A DNA stretch of 64,000 nt, taken from assembly GCF_044386045.1 (NCBI RefSeq), contig NZ_JBISCD010000040.1:1364001-1428000 (forward strand), read 5' to 3'. Below the pieces are notes generated by a model that was given only the letters and a program-made list of their open reading frames with translations, did no database searches and had not been told where the DNA came from. Origin of the DNA: Thalassobellus sediminis. GTDB taxonomy: Bacteria > Bacteroidota > Bacteroidia > Flavobacteriales > Flavobacteriaceae. Positions 1 to 8,132 of this stretch are shown here, piece after piece. The stretch's first letter is position 1; each line of letters starts with the position of its first letter. The translations under genes were made by a program, and so were the position numbers.

Positions 1-644
1 CTCTTATTTTTATGGGCGATTATGTTGATGGATGGAGTGAAGCTGCTCAAGTTGTTCAATTTCTTATAGAATTATCTGAAAAAATAAACTGTGTTTTTAT
101 AAAAGGGAATCATGATGTTTGGTGTGAAAACTGGTTGAATTCTGGTGAGGTGAATCCAACTTGGTATATTCATGGAGGAAAGCAAACCATGGAAAGTTAT
201 ACAGGGTTTTCTGCTGAAGAAAAAAAGGAACATTTAGCGTTTTTTAAAAACTTAAGGATGTATCATTTAGATGATAAAAACCGATTGTTTCTACATGCAG
301 GTTTTACATCGATGCATGGTGTTGCTAAAGAGGTTTTTAAAGAAACCCTTTACTTTGATAGAACCCTTTGGGAAATGGCTTTGGCTTTAGATAAAAGTAT
401 AGGTAAAGAGTCTGTTTTGTTTCCAAAACGATTACAGCATTATCATGAGGTTTATATTGGCCATACGCCAACAACTAATTTCAATTCTTTGCAACCTATG
501 AACGCTGCCAATGTATGGAACGTAGATACTGGTGTTGCTTTTTCTGGTAAACTAACAGGTATGAATATTGACACCAAAGCATATTTGCAAAGTGATAATA
601 TTAGAGACCTTTATCCTGATGAAAAGGGACGAAATAAAGATTAA
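1..644 (+). CDS. metallophosphoesterase, 5' end cut by the window edge
   Basis: Calcineurin-like metallophosphoesterase, probably a protein or nucleotide phosphatase of the PPP/ApaH type. The frame is open from base 3, and the first ATG (12) sits directly before the GDYVDGW motif, so the true start and the first metal motif (DxH) lie outside the window. Visible metal-site motifs in order are GDYVDGW, GNHDVW, HAGF and GHTPT, the normal PPP order. The C-terminus is complete. The gene converges with the next one, with only two bases between the stop codons and no terminator. The family is clear; the physiological substrate cannot be told from the sequence. Confidence 0.85.
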   Translation, partial: LIFMGDYVDGWSEAAQVVQFLIELSEKINCVFIKGNHDVWCENWLNSGEVNPTWYIHGGKQTMESYTGFSAEEKKEHLAFFKNLRMYHLDDKNRLFLHAGFTSMHGVAKEVFKETLYFDRTLWEMALALDKSIGKESVLFPKRLQHYHEVYIGHTPTTNFNSLQPMNAANVWNVDTGVAFSGKLTGMNIDTKAYLQSDNIRDLYPDEKGRNKD

Positions 645-646
645 TG

Positions 647-2167
647 TTACTCAATACTCTTAAAATCTTTAATAGCTTGGTTGGGTTCAATTACATTATA
701 ACCTTTCCAGAATTCAGGATCGTATTTAGGTAAGGTAATAGGTTCTACTTTTGGTTGTTCTTCAAAAGTTGTAAAAATGGTTTCTGTTATAGGGTTGTTT
801 TCAAAAACTACCAATTCTTTTTTCTCTCTATTAGATAGTATAAAATGAATGTCTGATGATAATTCGTTCTGTTTTCTTTTGCCTTTCGTGTGTTTGTTCT
901 TTTCAATAATTTTTAAAGGTCTTTTAATGCCGAATTTATTGCCCGTTTCTTCTTCGGCATATTTAAGTGCATATTTTTCGTTGGTGTTTTTTTCGTAAAT
1001 TAAAGTGCCGCGTTTTAAATAATGTTGATATGAAATACCTAATAATTTAAAGTTTCTAAGGTTTTTAACGTTTTCATAATCAACCCTAATAATGGCGAAA
1101 TCGTCTGTGTTTATATAAATAGTGCCTTTGTAATCTTCACTTCTTTTGGGAGTAAAGCTTATAATGTAAACAAAATCGTCGTTTAAAAAACTGTAGTCTT
1201 CTAGTTTGAAATCGTATCTGTTTGATTTTTCTAAAAAGTTTAAGTCGCTGTCTTCAAAAGTAAAGCTGTTCTGCTGTAGTCTAGAAATAGAGCCTTTTCT
1301 GTATTTTAAAAAATTCTCTTTTCGCTCCTTTTCTTTTTTCTTTTGTTCTTCAATAAAAGCTTCGGTTTCGTCTTTTTTAGGTTTTTCAGAATCATAGAAG
1401 CTAGAATCTATTTCTTGTTTCGTTCCAAAAATGCCCGATTTAATTTTAAAATAAGAATCTCGTTTTACGTGTGTTTTTATAATGCTATTAATTTTTTCTT
1501 CATAGCTTTCAAAGTTTATTTCTTTACTTTTATCATATAAACGCGAGGCTTTAATAATATCCATTTTCTGTGAATCTATAGTGCCTGATTTACCATACAT
1601 ATTGGCTAATATTTCTATATAATCATCAGAGTTTTTAGGCATTGCTATTAGAAGGCTGTCGATAAATACTTGGTTGAATTCTGGTATGGTGGTTTTCTTT
1701 ATTTTAACGTCGTTTTTTAAAACGTTTGTAAAATAAGACGCTCTATAAAATAGTTTGCTTTTTATAAAATTGAAATCGTAATTAGTTGCTAAGTTCTCTT
1801 TTGTTTTTTCTATAATTTCTTCGGTTGTGTAGTTTTTGTTAGAAACCAAGACCTCGTCAAGTTCAATCGATTTTGGGCTCAAAAAAACAATACTATCATG
1901 GAATGTTTTAGCTAAAAAGCGTTTACTTTCATAACCTAAACATCTAATTATTACAGAATCTTTTTTCGAAGTTTTTTTTCTTAGATATAATAAGAATTCA
2001 CCATTGTTATTACTAATAACACCCGAGTTGCTATTTATTGAAATAGTAGCAAAAGGAATGGGTTTTTGCGAAGTAGAATCTAGTATTTTAGCATTGATAG
2101 ACTCTTGTGCAGCGGCTTGAAATGAAATAAAAAGAAATAGGAAGCAAACGTTGTAAAATTGTGTCAT
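647..2167 (-). CDS. exported carboxypeptidase-regulatory-like domain protein
   Basis: A 506-residue protein with a signal peptide (hydrophobic residues about 5-18, likely cleaved after AAA before Q). A carboxypeptidase-regulatory-like (CarbopepD_reg_2) beta-sandwich covers about residues 22-100, with the typical IPFATISI and GEF motifs. This fold is common at the start of Bacteroidota outer-membrane proteins. The remaining 400 residues are lysine- and glutamate-rich, with beta-strand patches near the C-terminus, and carry no catalytic motif I recognise. No TonB-receptor barrel is present, so it is not a SusC-type transporter. It lies downstream of the arsenosugar cluster on the same strand, 77 bp from the glycosyltransferase, but similar proteins occur widely and I would not place it in that pathway. 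Confidence 0.7.
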   Translation of the reverse strand: MTQFYNVCFLFLFISFQAAAQESINAKILDSTSQKPIPFATISINSNSGVISNNNGEFLLYLRKKTSKKDSVIIRCLGYESKRFLAKTFHDSIVFLSPKSIELDEVLVSNKNYTTEEIIEKTKENLATNYDFNFIKSKLFYRASYFTNVLKNDVKIKKTTIPEFNQVFIDSLLIAMPKNSDDYIEILANMYGKSGTIDSQKMDIIKASRLYDKSKEINFESYEEKINSIIKTHVKRDSYFKIKSGIFGTKQEIDSSFYDSEKPKKDETEAFIEEQKKKEKERKENFLKYRKGSISRLQQNSFTFEDSDLNFLEKSNRYDFKLEDYSFLNDDFVYIISFTPKRSEDYKGTIYINTDDFAIIRVDYENVKNLRNFKLLGISYQHYLKRGTLIYEKNTNEKYALKYAEEETGNKFGIKRPLKIIEKNKHTKGKRKQNELSSDIHFILSNREKKELVVFENNPITETIFTTFEEQPKVEPITLPKYDPEFWKGYNVIEPNQAIKDFKSIE

Positions 2168-2244
2168 CTAATCGTTGTTTTGTATAAAAGTAGACGATTA
2201 GATGGGCTAATTGTAACATTTAAAATTTCCTTAAGGGAGTTTTA

Positions 2245-2964
2245 TCAGTTTTTAACATTTATATGTTTAAAGTAGTAATCATTTAACACTTTTGGAGAAG
2301 CACCCAACCATTTTTTTATATGAATGGTCCAATAATGATATTGAAGTTTGCCAATGCCATTAGACTTATAGCATCTGGCTGAGGTTGTTAGCCATTCTGG
2401 AATGACTACAAATTGATTGCGAGCATACAGTTTACTTATAAAATCGTTGTCTTCATAAATAATAAAGTCTTCGTTGTAACCACCCATTGTGTTAAAAAGT
2501 AAGGGCGTTATAAAGAGGCTTTGGTCGCCACCTCTGCAAGATTTCCAATTAAATTGTGTAAACCAACCTGCAATTTTTAGCCATACATGATTGCTGTTAA
2601 ATTTCATTTTAAAACAACCTGCTTGATTGCCATTGTTTACTTGGTTTGTAATAAAAGCATCAAAATTTTTAGGAGGTAATGAATCGGCATGCAGAAAATA
2701 AAGAATATTTCCTTGAGCATATTTAGCACCAAAGTTCATCTGTTTTGCGCGTCCTTTTTCTGCGTTTAATAAAAGGATTTTGAAATTATTTAAAGATTCA
2801 AAGGATTGAATTTTTTCTTGAGAACCATCTGTACTACCACCATCAACAAAAATAATTTCTGAAATATTTTCTTTTGAAGCGTTTTCTGAAAGGTGGTTTA
2901 ATAGTGGTGAAATGTTATTTACTTCATTAAAAACCGGAATTATTATTGAAATTAGATGTTTCAC
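2245..2964 (-). CDS. TIGR04283-type glycosyltransferase family 2 (arsenosugar cluster)
   Basis: GT-A fold glycosyltransferase of 239 residues. Visible motifs are SIIIPVFNE at the N-terminus, a VDGGSTDGS nucleotide-binding loop, GRAKQMNFGA, and FLHADS as the metal-binding DxD equivalent. This combination is typical of the TIGR04283 family (once called rSAM/selenodomain-associated transferase 2), now annotated as an arsenosugar biosynthesis glycosyltransferase. It is the last gene of the minus-strand cluster that includes arsS and arsM, 43 bp after the DUF547 gene. By inference it adds a glycosyl or related group to the dimethylarsinoyl-ribose unit; the actual donor and acceptor are not visible in the sequence. 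No transmembrane segment is seen, so it is probably cytoplasmic. Confidence 0.8.
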   Translation of the reverse strand: MKHLISIIIPVFNEVNNISPLLNHLSENASKENISEIIFVDGGSTDGSQEKIQSFESLNNFKILLLNAEKGRAKQMNFGAKYAQGNILYFLHADSLPPKNFDAFITNQVNNGNQAGCFKMKFNSNHVWLKIAGWFTQFNWKSCRGGDQSLFITPLLFNTMGGYNEDFIIYEDNDFISKLYARNQFVVIPEWLTTSARCYKSNGIGKLQYHYWTIHIKKWLGASPKVLNDYYFKHINVKN

Positions 2965-3007
2965 GTATTCGTGTTTGTTGTTTTGAAAGATTGTTTATAG
3001 CAATTAT

Positions 3008-3886
3008 TTACTCATTTAAACTCCAATTATAATCATTAAAACTTGTTTTTGCCTTATTTGATATTTTAATTTCTGAATATTTATTTAAAAAGTCGATTAA
3101 CGAACTGTCTTGTTTGAAATCTTTTGAAAACCATTGAAATATTTTAGAAAGTTTAAGATGGTTTTTAGTGATGTTGTTTCTTTTGCTATCGGTTAAAAAG
3201 TTTTTTGTGGCATTGGTTAATTGTAATTCTAAGTTGGAAGCGGTATATGCTTCGTTTAATAATTTAGGACAAGAATATGATGCACAAACAATGGCAAAAT
3301 GAATACGTGGTTCGTTCATTTTACGTAAAATTTGATGCTCAATATCTTCAAGGTTATACCATTTATTTCCTAATTTCCACAAACGTTGTTTCCATGGGTT
3401 TTTAATGTCTTTGATGCTTTTTATGGGGTAGTTGCGTAAAATTAAATCAACAGTCATGGCATTATAGGCGTTAATCCAATAGGCGAGTTTGTTTTCTTTT
3501 GTCCAATTTTCATCAGGAAGTTTCTGGCTTAAAAGTGTGATGTAAGCAGTTAATGATTTTCTATTAGATTTAAAGGCTTTGTAATTTACATTGCCTTCTT
3601 TTGAAACATGTTTTTGTAGTAAATCGTTCCATGTTTTGTGATTAAAAGTTTTAGAGTTTGTATTGTGTTTAATCTCTGGTGTTTCTGTATTAATCATGTT
3701 TTTAACAGAATCTATTTTTGTTGAAAAACTAGTTTTTTCTTCTGTTTTGACAGTCTCTACTTTTTTTAATGAATCTAAAGACGTGATAATTACGTCATTT
3801 GTTTTTGAGGCAACTTGTGCTGCTTTTTTTTGACCAGAACACGAAGTGATAATGAGAATCGTTAAAAAAAAGTATAGGTATTTCAT
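3008..3886 (-). CDS. DUF547 lipoprotein in the arsenosugar cluster
   Basis: A 292-residue protein with a lipoprotein signal peptide: a hydrophobic stretch ending in ITSC, with the cysteine at about residue 16. A low-complexity linker of about 75 residues follows. The DUF547 domain runs from about residue 100 to 235, recognisable from LAYWINAYNAMT and from HFAIVCASYSCP, which holds the conserved cysteine pair. The biochemical role of DUF547 is not established as far as I know. Its place between arsM and the TIGR04283 glycosyltransferase suggests it belongs with the pathway. A lipid anchor would put it in the envelope, outside the likely cytoplasmic chemistry. A terminator separates it from arsM, so it probably has its own promoter. 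Confidence 0.75.
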   Translation of the reverse strand: MKYLYFFLTILIITSCSGQKKAAQVASKTNDVIITSLDSLKKVETVKTEEKTSFSTKIDSVKNMINTETPEIKHNTNSKTFNHKTWNDLLQKHVSKEGNVNYKAFKSNRKSLTAYITLLSQKLPDENWTKENKLAYWINAYNAMTVDLILRNYPIKSIKDIKNPWKQRLWKLGNKWYNLEDIEHQILRKMNEPRIHFAIVCASYSCPKLLNEAYTASNLELQLTNATKNFLTDSKRNNITKNHLKLSKIFQWFSKDFKQDSSLIDFLNKYSEIKISNKAKTSFNDYNWSLNE

Positions 3887-3991
3887 AGGATTGTTTGATG
3901 TTTTAAGTCGGTAATCTTATTAAACCTTACGGCTTTATGAATATATCTCAAACTAATGATTTAAGGTTTAATACAGAATTGGTATAAATAA

Positions 3992-4022
3992 AAAAGATGC
4001 CTTTACAAAAAAAGCATCTTTT
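3992..4022 (-). terminator. intrinsic terminator after arsM
   Basis: A nine-base-pair stem (3992-4000 with 4014-4022) closes a 13-base loop and is followed on the minus strand by a T-rich run. It lies 29 bp beyond the arsM stop codon and separates arsM from the DUF547 gene. Confidence 0.75.
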
Positions 4023-4050
4023 AAAATTATAATTTAATGGTGGTTATCAT

Positions 4051-5022
4051 TTAACAGCATCCTCCACCATCATAATGATAAGTAGACTCGCTAATAAAAA
4101 TATCGTCTCTACCTAGCGATGCTAAAGCACCTGCGGTTTTGTCGCAAATAGCCAAAGGTTGGTTTTTTAATAAAACATGTCCTGCTTTATCATCAAAGTA
4201 CTCGTCTTCGCCATAATAAATAGCGGCTTTACCAGTAAAAATACAAGGGCCATCGGCAGGCATTGGGTCTTTTATGGCAGCAACTTCAATAGATTCTATA
4301 TAAATGAGTTCATCGGTTGGGTAATTTTTAGTGTCTAGAATTCGGTATGGTTTACGAGCTCTAATTTCAATGGTTCCAAAACCAGCATCGGTTAATGCTT
4401 TTACGTATTCGGCAATTGGTAAACTTCCGCTAAGGCATAAAGCACGTAGGCGCTCGTCATTTCTTAACGCATCATTCATAGGTTGCTCACAAGTTGGATC
4501 ACTCATTACTAATTTACCATGTGGTTTTAAAACACGATACATTTCTGCAATAGCTTTCTTTAAATCGTCTGCTTTAAAAATATTGAATAAACAATTTTGA
4601 GCCGCAACATCAATACTATTATCTTCAACAGGTAAATGCATAGCATCGCCTTTTTTAAGATCTACAAATTCGCTTTTAAACCAATCGTTTTCAGCTTCAG
4701 CTTCTATAAAGTTTTTACGAGAGGCTTCTAGCATTTCGTCAACAACATCAATACCAATAACGCCGTTTTTTTGACGATTAAAATAAGAAAATTGTAATAA
4801 TTCCATACCGCCACCAACACCTACATAAAGAATTTTAGGATTGTTGGTTAAGTCGCGAGCATGAACTGTTGAGCCACATCCATAATTCATTTCTTGCATT
4901 ATTTTTGGGATTTTTAAACCCGGTAATTCCCAAATAGGATTCGTGGTACAGCATAAACCAACATCTGGAGTTAAGGCTGCTTCTTTATATACGTTGTGTG
5001 TGGTTTCTAAATAGTTGCTCAT
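4051..5022 (-). CDS. arsM: arsenite methyltransferase ArsM, arsenosugar type
   Basis: SAM-dependent methyltransferase of 323 residues that by family methylates As(III) toward dimethylarsenical. The SAM-binding motif I is LYVGVGGGMEL (about residues 65-75), with the acidic IDVVDEM (about 90-96) after it. Cysteines that could bind arsenic are C24-C25 near the N-terminus, C49, C144 in AQNC and C196. The C144/C196 spacing of 52 is close to the Cys174/Cys224 spacing of characterised algal ArsM proteins. The C-terminus ends in a GGGCC tail, which could also bind metalloid. It is 68 bp downstream of the phosphorylase, and the intervening DNA holds an 11-bp direct repeat. Membership of the arsenosugar-type family is well supported by the neighbouring arsS. 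Confidence 0.87.
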   Translation of the reverse strand: MSNYLETTHNVYKEAALTPDVGLCCTTNPIWELPGLKIPKIMQEMNYGCGSTVHARDLTNNPKILYVGVGGGMELLQFSYFNRQKNGVIGIDVVDEMLEASRKNFIEAEAENDWFKSEFVDLKKGDAMHLPVEDNSIDVAAQNCLFNIFKADDLKKAIAEMYRVLKPHGKLVMSDPTCEQPMNDALRNDERLRALCLSGSLPIAEYVKALTDAGFGTIEIRARKPYRILDTKNYPTDELIYIESIEVAAIKDPMPADGPCIFTGKAAIYYGEDEYFDDKAGHVLLKNQPLAICDKTAGALASLGRDDIFISESTYHYDGGGCC

Positions 5023-5090
5023 GTTTTTTTAGTCTTCAGTAAAACAGTCTTCAGTAGGCAGTTGTTAAGGACTGCAAATTATTTTCTCGT

Positions 5091-5903
5091 TTAAATTGAT
5101 TTAATAAGCTCTTTAAATAATACAATCATGTCTGGTTCTGCTCTTTCAGCATTTGCAATAATATCGGCAATATTTACAGGTTCTAGATGATTTGGGTCGC
5201 ATTCATCTGTTAAAACTGACACGGCTGCGACTTTTAATTTTAAATGATTGGCAACAATAACTTCTGGAACGGTACTCATACCAACAGCATCGGCTCCTAT
5301 AATATTTAGCATGCGATATTCTGCTCTAGTTTCTAATTGTGGACCAACAACACTGGCATAAACACCTTCGTGTAATTTAATGTTGCAGGCTTTAGCAATG
5401 TTTTTAAAGGTTGCATTGATTTGAGCATCATAAGGAGCGCTCATATCTGTAAAGCGTTCGCCTAATAATTCTACACCTTTAAATGCTAATGGAGAACTGC
5501 CTTGAAGATTAATGTGATCTTCAATAAGCATCAATTCGCCTTTTTTAAAGTTCAAATTGATAGCACCTGCTGCATTAGAAACCAATAAGGTTTTGACACC
5601 TAATTTTTCCATGATACGAACAGGGTAGGTAACGTCTTGTAAAGTGTAGCCTTCGTATAAATGAAAACGCCCCTGCATAACGATGACTTTTTTGCCTTCT
5701 AAAGTACCGTATATCAATTTTCCTTTGTGGAATTCTACGGTCGCAGTTGGAAAGTTGGGAATGTGATTGTAACTAACTTCTTTGATAATATCAATTTCAT
5801 TAATAAGTTGTCCTAATCCTGTGCCTAGTATGATACCTATTTCTGGGTTTTCAAATCCTTTTTCTTTTAGGTAGCTTACGGTTTCTTCTATGTATTTAAT
5901 CAT
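5091..5903 (-). CDS. purine nucleoside phosphorylase (trimeric type), likely accepting 6-aminopurines
   Basis: Phosphorolyses purine nucleosides to base and sugar 1-phosphate. The 270-residue length and the motifs ILGTGLG, QGRFHLYEGY, VSNAAG, VGPQLET and GMSTVPEV mark the trimeric PNP/MTAP family. Aligning GMSTVPEVIVA with human PNP puts E191 at the base-binding Glu201 and D233 (in LTDECD) at Asn243. Aspartate there is the residue found in adenine-accepting MTAP enzymes, so cleavage of adenosine-like substrates is likely. The start codon overlaps the end of the upstream transferase gene by 8 bp, indicating translational coupling. In this cluster the natural substrate may be a 5'-dimethylarsinoyl-5'-deoxyadenosine; this is inference. 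General purine salvage is the alternative. Confidence 0.88.
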   Translation of the reverse strand: MIKYIEETVSYLKEKGFENPEIGIILGTGLGQLINEIDIIKEVSYNHIPNFPTATVEFHKGKLIYGTLEGKKVIVMQGRFHLYEGYTLQDVTYPVRIMEKLGVKTLLVSNAAGAINLNFKKGELMLIEDHINLQGSSPLAFKGVELLGERFTDMSAPYDAQINATFKNIAKACNIKLHEGVYASVVGPQLETRAEYRMLNIIGADAVGMSTVPEVIVANHLKLKVAAVSVLTDECDPNHLEPVNIADIIANAERAEPDMIVLFKELIKSI

Positions 5904-6525
5904 TTAATTGTTGTATTCTTTGTTGTAATTTATTGTTTGATTTATAGAACGATGAAGCTATTAAATCTTCAAAAGTATCAATATCATTTAGTGATACTAA
6001 TGTAGTGAATTTGATATTTTTTTTATCTAATTCAGAACATGTTTTTTCTAATAAATCGGATTGACTCCATGGCTTGTTTTTAAAAATGAAATCATGCATT
6101 TTGTTTAAGCCAATTAAGTAATAACCACCATCTTCAGCTGGACCAAAAACAACCTCTCTTTCGCTTAGAGCTTTAAGTCCATTTTCTATATGTTGTGAGT
6201 TAATATCAGGAAGGTCCGATCCAATTAAAACGATGCGCTCGTAACCATCTTCAAACCCTTTTTTGAATGCGTTTTTCATGCGTACTCCTAAGTCTTCACC
6301 TTCTTGAATCGCTTTATATGTGTTTTTCCATTTAGATTCTACAATAGCATCAGAAAAATAAATACGCTTGTCGGTTTGTATGTCCTCTGTGACTAGCTCT
6401 GTTATTTTAACTAACTCGCTATAAACTTCAAAAGCCGATTGATTACCAATAGTTTTGGCAAGTCGTGTTTTAACTTTGCCAAGTTTTATGTTTTTTACAA
6501 AAACGATGATGAGTTCTTTAGTCAT
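5896..6525 (-). CDS. TIGR04282-type CofC-like transferase (arsenosugar cluster)
   Basis: A 209-residue nucleotidyl/glycosyl-transferase-like protein with a GT-A (CofC-like) fold. Motifs are VKNIKLGKVKTRLAK at the N-terminus, where a nucleotide-sugar pyrophosphorylase-like lysine loop is expected, IGSDLPDI, and GPAEDGGYYLIG. These are hallmarks of the TIGR04282 family (rSAM/selenodomain-associated transferase 1). A longer reading from an ATG at 6540 is possible, but the start at 6525 gives the usual family N-terminus and overlaps the rhodanese stop by only 8 bp. It overlaps the phosphorylase start by another 8 bp, so all three are probably translated from one message. The donor and acceptor are unknown. 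Confidence 0.8.
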   Translation of the reverse strand: MTKELIIVFVKNIKLGKVKTRLAKTIGNQSAFEVYSELVKITELVTEDIQTDKRIYFSDAIVESKWKNTYKAIQEGEDLGVRMKNAFKKGFEDGYERIVLIGSDLPDINSQHIENGLKALSEREVVFGPAEDGGYYLIGLNKMHDFIFKNKPWSQSDLLEKTCSELDKKNIKFTTLVSLNDIDTFEDLIASSFYKSNNKLQQRIQQLND

Positions 6526-7018
6526 AAATTTTAATTCCATTTGTTAGCCACTTACTCCATGCTTTTGAAAATGCATGAATGCTATCCGTTTCTTTTTCTT
6601 TGTAATTATAAACTTTTAAGTTTTTGTTTTTCCATTCAAAAATACCACCGTATAAATTTTCAACATTGTTGTAGCCTGCTTTTTTAAATTTTTTAGCAAT
6701 ATCTTGAGATCGAATTCCTAATGAACAATATACTACAAGAGGGATGTTTTTATTGTTAAGTTGATTTGTGATATTTTTTAAATTGAAGTTGTTATAACCA
6801 ACATGAATCGCACTTTTAATATGACTAATTTTATATTCTAAAAACTCTCTAGCATCTAAAATAATAACGTCTTGTATTTTAGTTTGTAATGTGTCAACAG
6901 AAATATAAGGGATACTATTGTCGTTGTATTTTTTTAGTAATTTATTTAACGTTTTTTGAGCACTGCTTATTTGGACAATCAATAAAAAAACGAATATGTA
7001 GTAAACTTTTAGTTTCAT
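6518..7018 (-). CDS. exported rhodanese-like protein in the arsenosugar cluster
   Basis: Single-domain rhodanese of 166 residues. The start at 7018 is chosen because it gives a clean signal peptide (a run of I, F, V and L ending SSA before Q). A frame extended to 7060 would place 14 unrelated residues before it and overlap arsS. The rhodanese core runs from about residue 35 to 130, with ILDAREFLEYKISHI and the active-site loop VYCSLGIRS, whose cysteine would carry the persulfide. The protein is probably periplasmic. It starts 20 bp after the arsS stop and overlaps the next gene. An exported sulfurtransferase is odd for a cytoplasmic pathway; it could handle thio-arsenicals, which is inference only. 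Confidence 0.8.
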   Translation of the reverse strand: MKLKVYYIFVFLLIVQISSAQKTLNKLLKKYNDNSIPYISVDTLQTKIQDVIILDAREFLEYKISHIKSAIHVGYNNFNLKNITNQLNNKNIPLVVYCSLGIRSQDIAKKFKKAGYNNVENLYGGIFEWKNKNLKVYNYKEKETDSIHAFSKAWSKWLTNGIKIYD

Positions 7019-7038
7019 AATTACACGGTTACTAACTG

Positions 7039-8094
7039 CTAAGCAACAACCCCTTGACAACTACTTCCTGCTCCCGCAGTACAACCATAGCAATGTTGTG
7101 AAATAACAATATCTCTTCCTTCAAGAAGGTTTTTATTGTATTCAGAAATATGTTTTGCTTTGCTATTAACTGGTAATTCTAGCATTTGATTAAAATCGCA
7201 ATCGAATAAATACCCGTCCCAACTTACTGAAAGTGTATTGGTGCACATCACGTTTGCAACAGCAGTTGGATTGTAAGCTTCAACTAATGAATACATATAA
7301 TCTTCGTAATTTTCTGAAGCTATTAAATAATCTAAAAACCTGCTAATAGGTAAATTTGTTATCGCGAATAAATTATGGAATTGAATATCGAAATCTTCTT
7401 TTAAAGCTTTTTTGAATTCTTTTTCCATTGAAGCTTGGTTTCCTGGTAAAAAGGCTCCTGACGGATTGTAAACTAAATCCAGTTTAAGCTTGCTATCTGG
7501 CATACCATAACCAATGGCGTTTAACTCTTGAAGCGCTTTTATTGATTTAGCAAACACACCATCACCGCGTTGTTTATCTGTCTTTCCTTTTGTCCAATGC
7601 GGCATAGAACTCACGACATGGATGTTGTGTTTTTTAAAGAATTCGGGTAAATCGTAATATTTTTTATTGGCTCTTATTATGGTTAAATTAGAACGGACAA
7701 TGAAATCTTTAATACCTGCTTTGGCAGCTTCTTCAACAAACCAGCGAAAATCAGGATTCATTTCTGGAGCGCCACCTGTTAAATCTAAAGTGTGAGCTCC
7801 TGTGTTTTTTATTACATCTAGGCACTGCTGCATAGTGTCTCGAGTCATAATCTCTTTGCGATCTGGACCTGCATCTACATGGCAATGTTCGCAAACTTGG
7901 TTGCACATGTACCCGACGTTGATTTGTAGGATTTCTAGTTTTTTCGCTTTAAGCGGAAATTGATTAGACTCGGTAATCTTAGTTTTAAAGGTTGGTAGTT
8001 CTCCGTTTTGGAAAATACCATTCGATAAAATTTCTAATTGGCGGTTGCTATTAGCTAAATCGCTTTCGCGTTTATGTAAAGACTTTGTTGTCAT
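7039..8094 (-). CDS. arsS: arsenosugar biosynthesis radical SAM protein ArsS
   Basis: Radical SAM enzyme of 351 residues. The [4Fe-4S] motif is CNQVCEHC (C64, C68, C71), followed by HVDAGPDR; DLTGGAPEMNPDFRWF is the family glycine motif. The C-terminal region holds further cysteines: FDCDF and the tail CYGCTAGAGSSC. This arrangement marks the TIGR04167 family, first called rSAM/selenodomain and now ArsS. Family knowledge says it adds the 5'-deoxyadenosyl radical of SAM to a dimethylarsenical. Some relatives carry selenocysteine; here every cysteine has an ordinary TGC or TGT codon and no in-frame TGA is used. It is 38 bp downstream of the peroxidase-like gene and 20 bp upstream of the rhodanese. 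Confidence 0.9.
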   Translation of the reverse strand: MTTKSLHKRESDLANSNRQLEILSNGIFQNGELPTFKTKITESNQFPLKAKKLEILQINVGYMCNQVCEHCHVDAGPDRKEIMTRDTMQQCLDVIKNTGAHTLDLTGGAPEMNPDFRWFVEEAAKAGIKDFIVRSNLTIIRANKKYYDLPEFFKKHNIHVVSSMPHWTKGKTDKQRGDGVFAKSIKALQELNAIGYGMPDSKLKLDLVYNPSGAFLPGNQASMEKEFKKALKEDFDIQFHNLFAITNLPISRFLDYLIASENYEDYMYSLVEAYNPTAVANVMCTNTLSVSWDGYLFDCDFNQMLELPVNSKAKHISEYNKNLLEGRDIVISQHCYGCTAGAGSSCQGVVA

Positions 8095-8132
8095 TAATAT
8101 GTTTAATTTTCTTGAAGAAGATTTTAGCTCGC

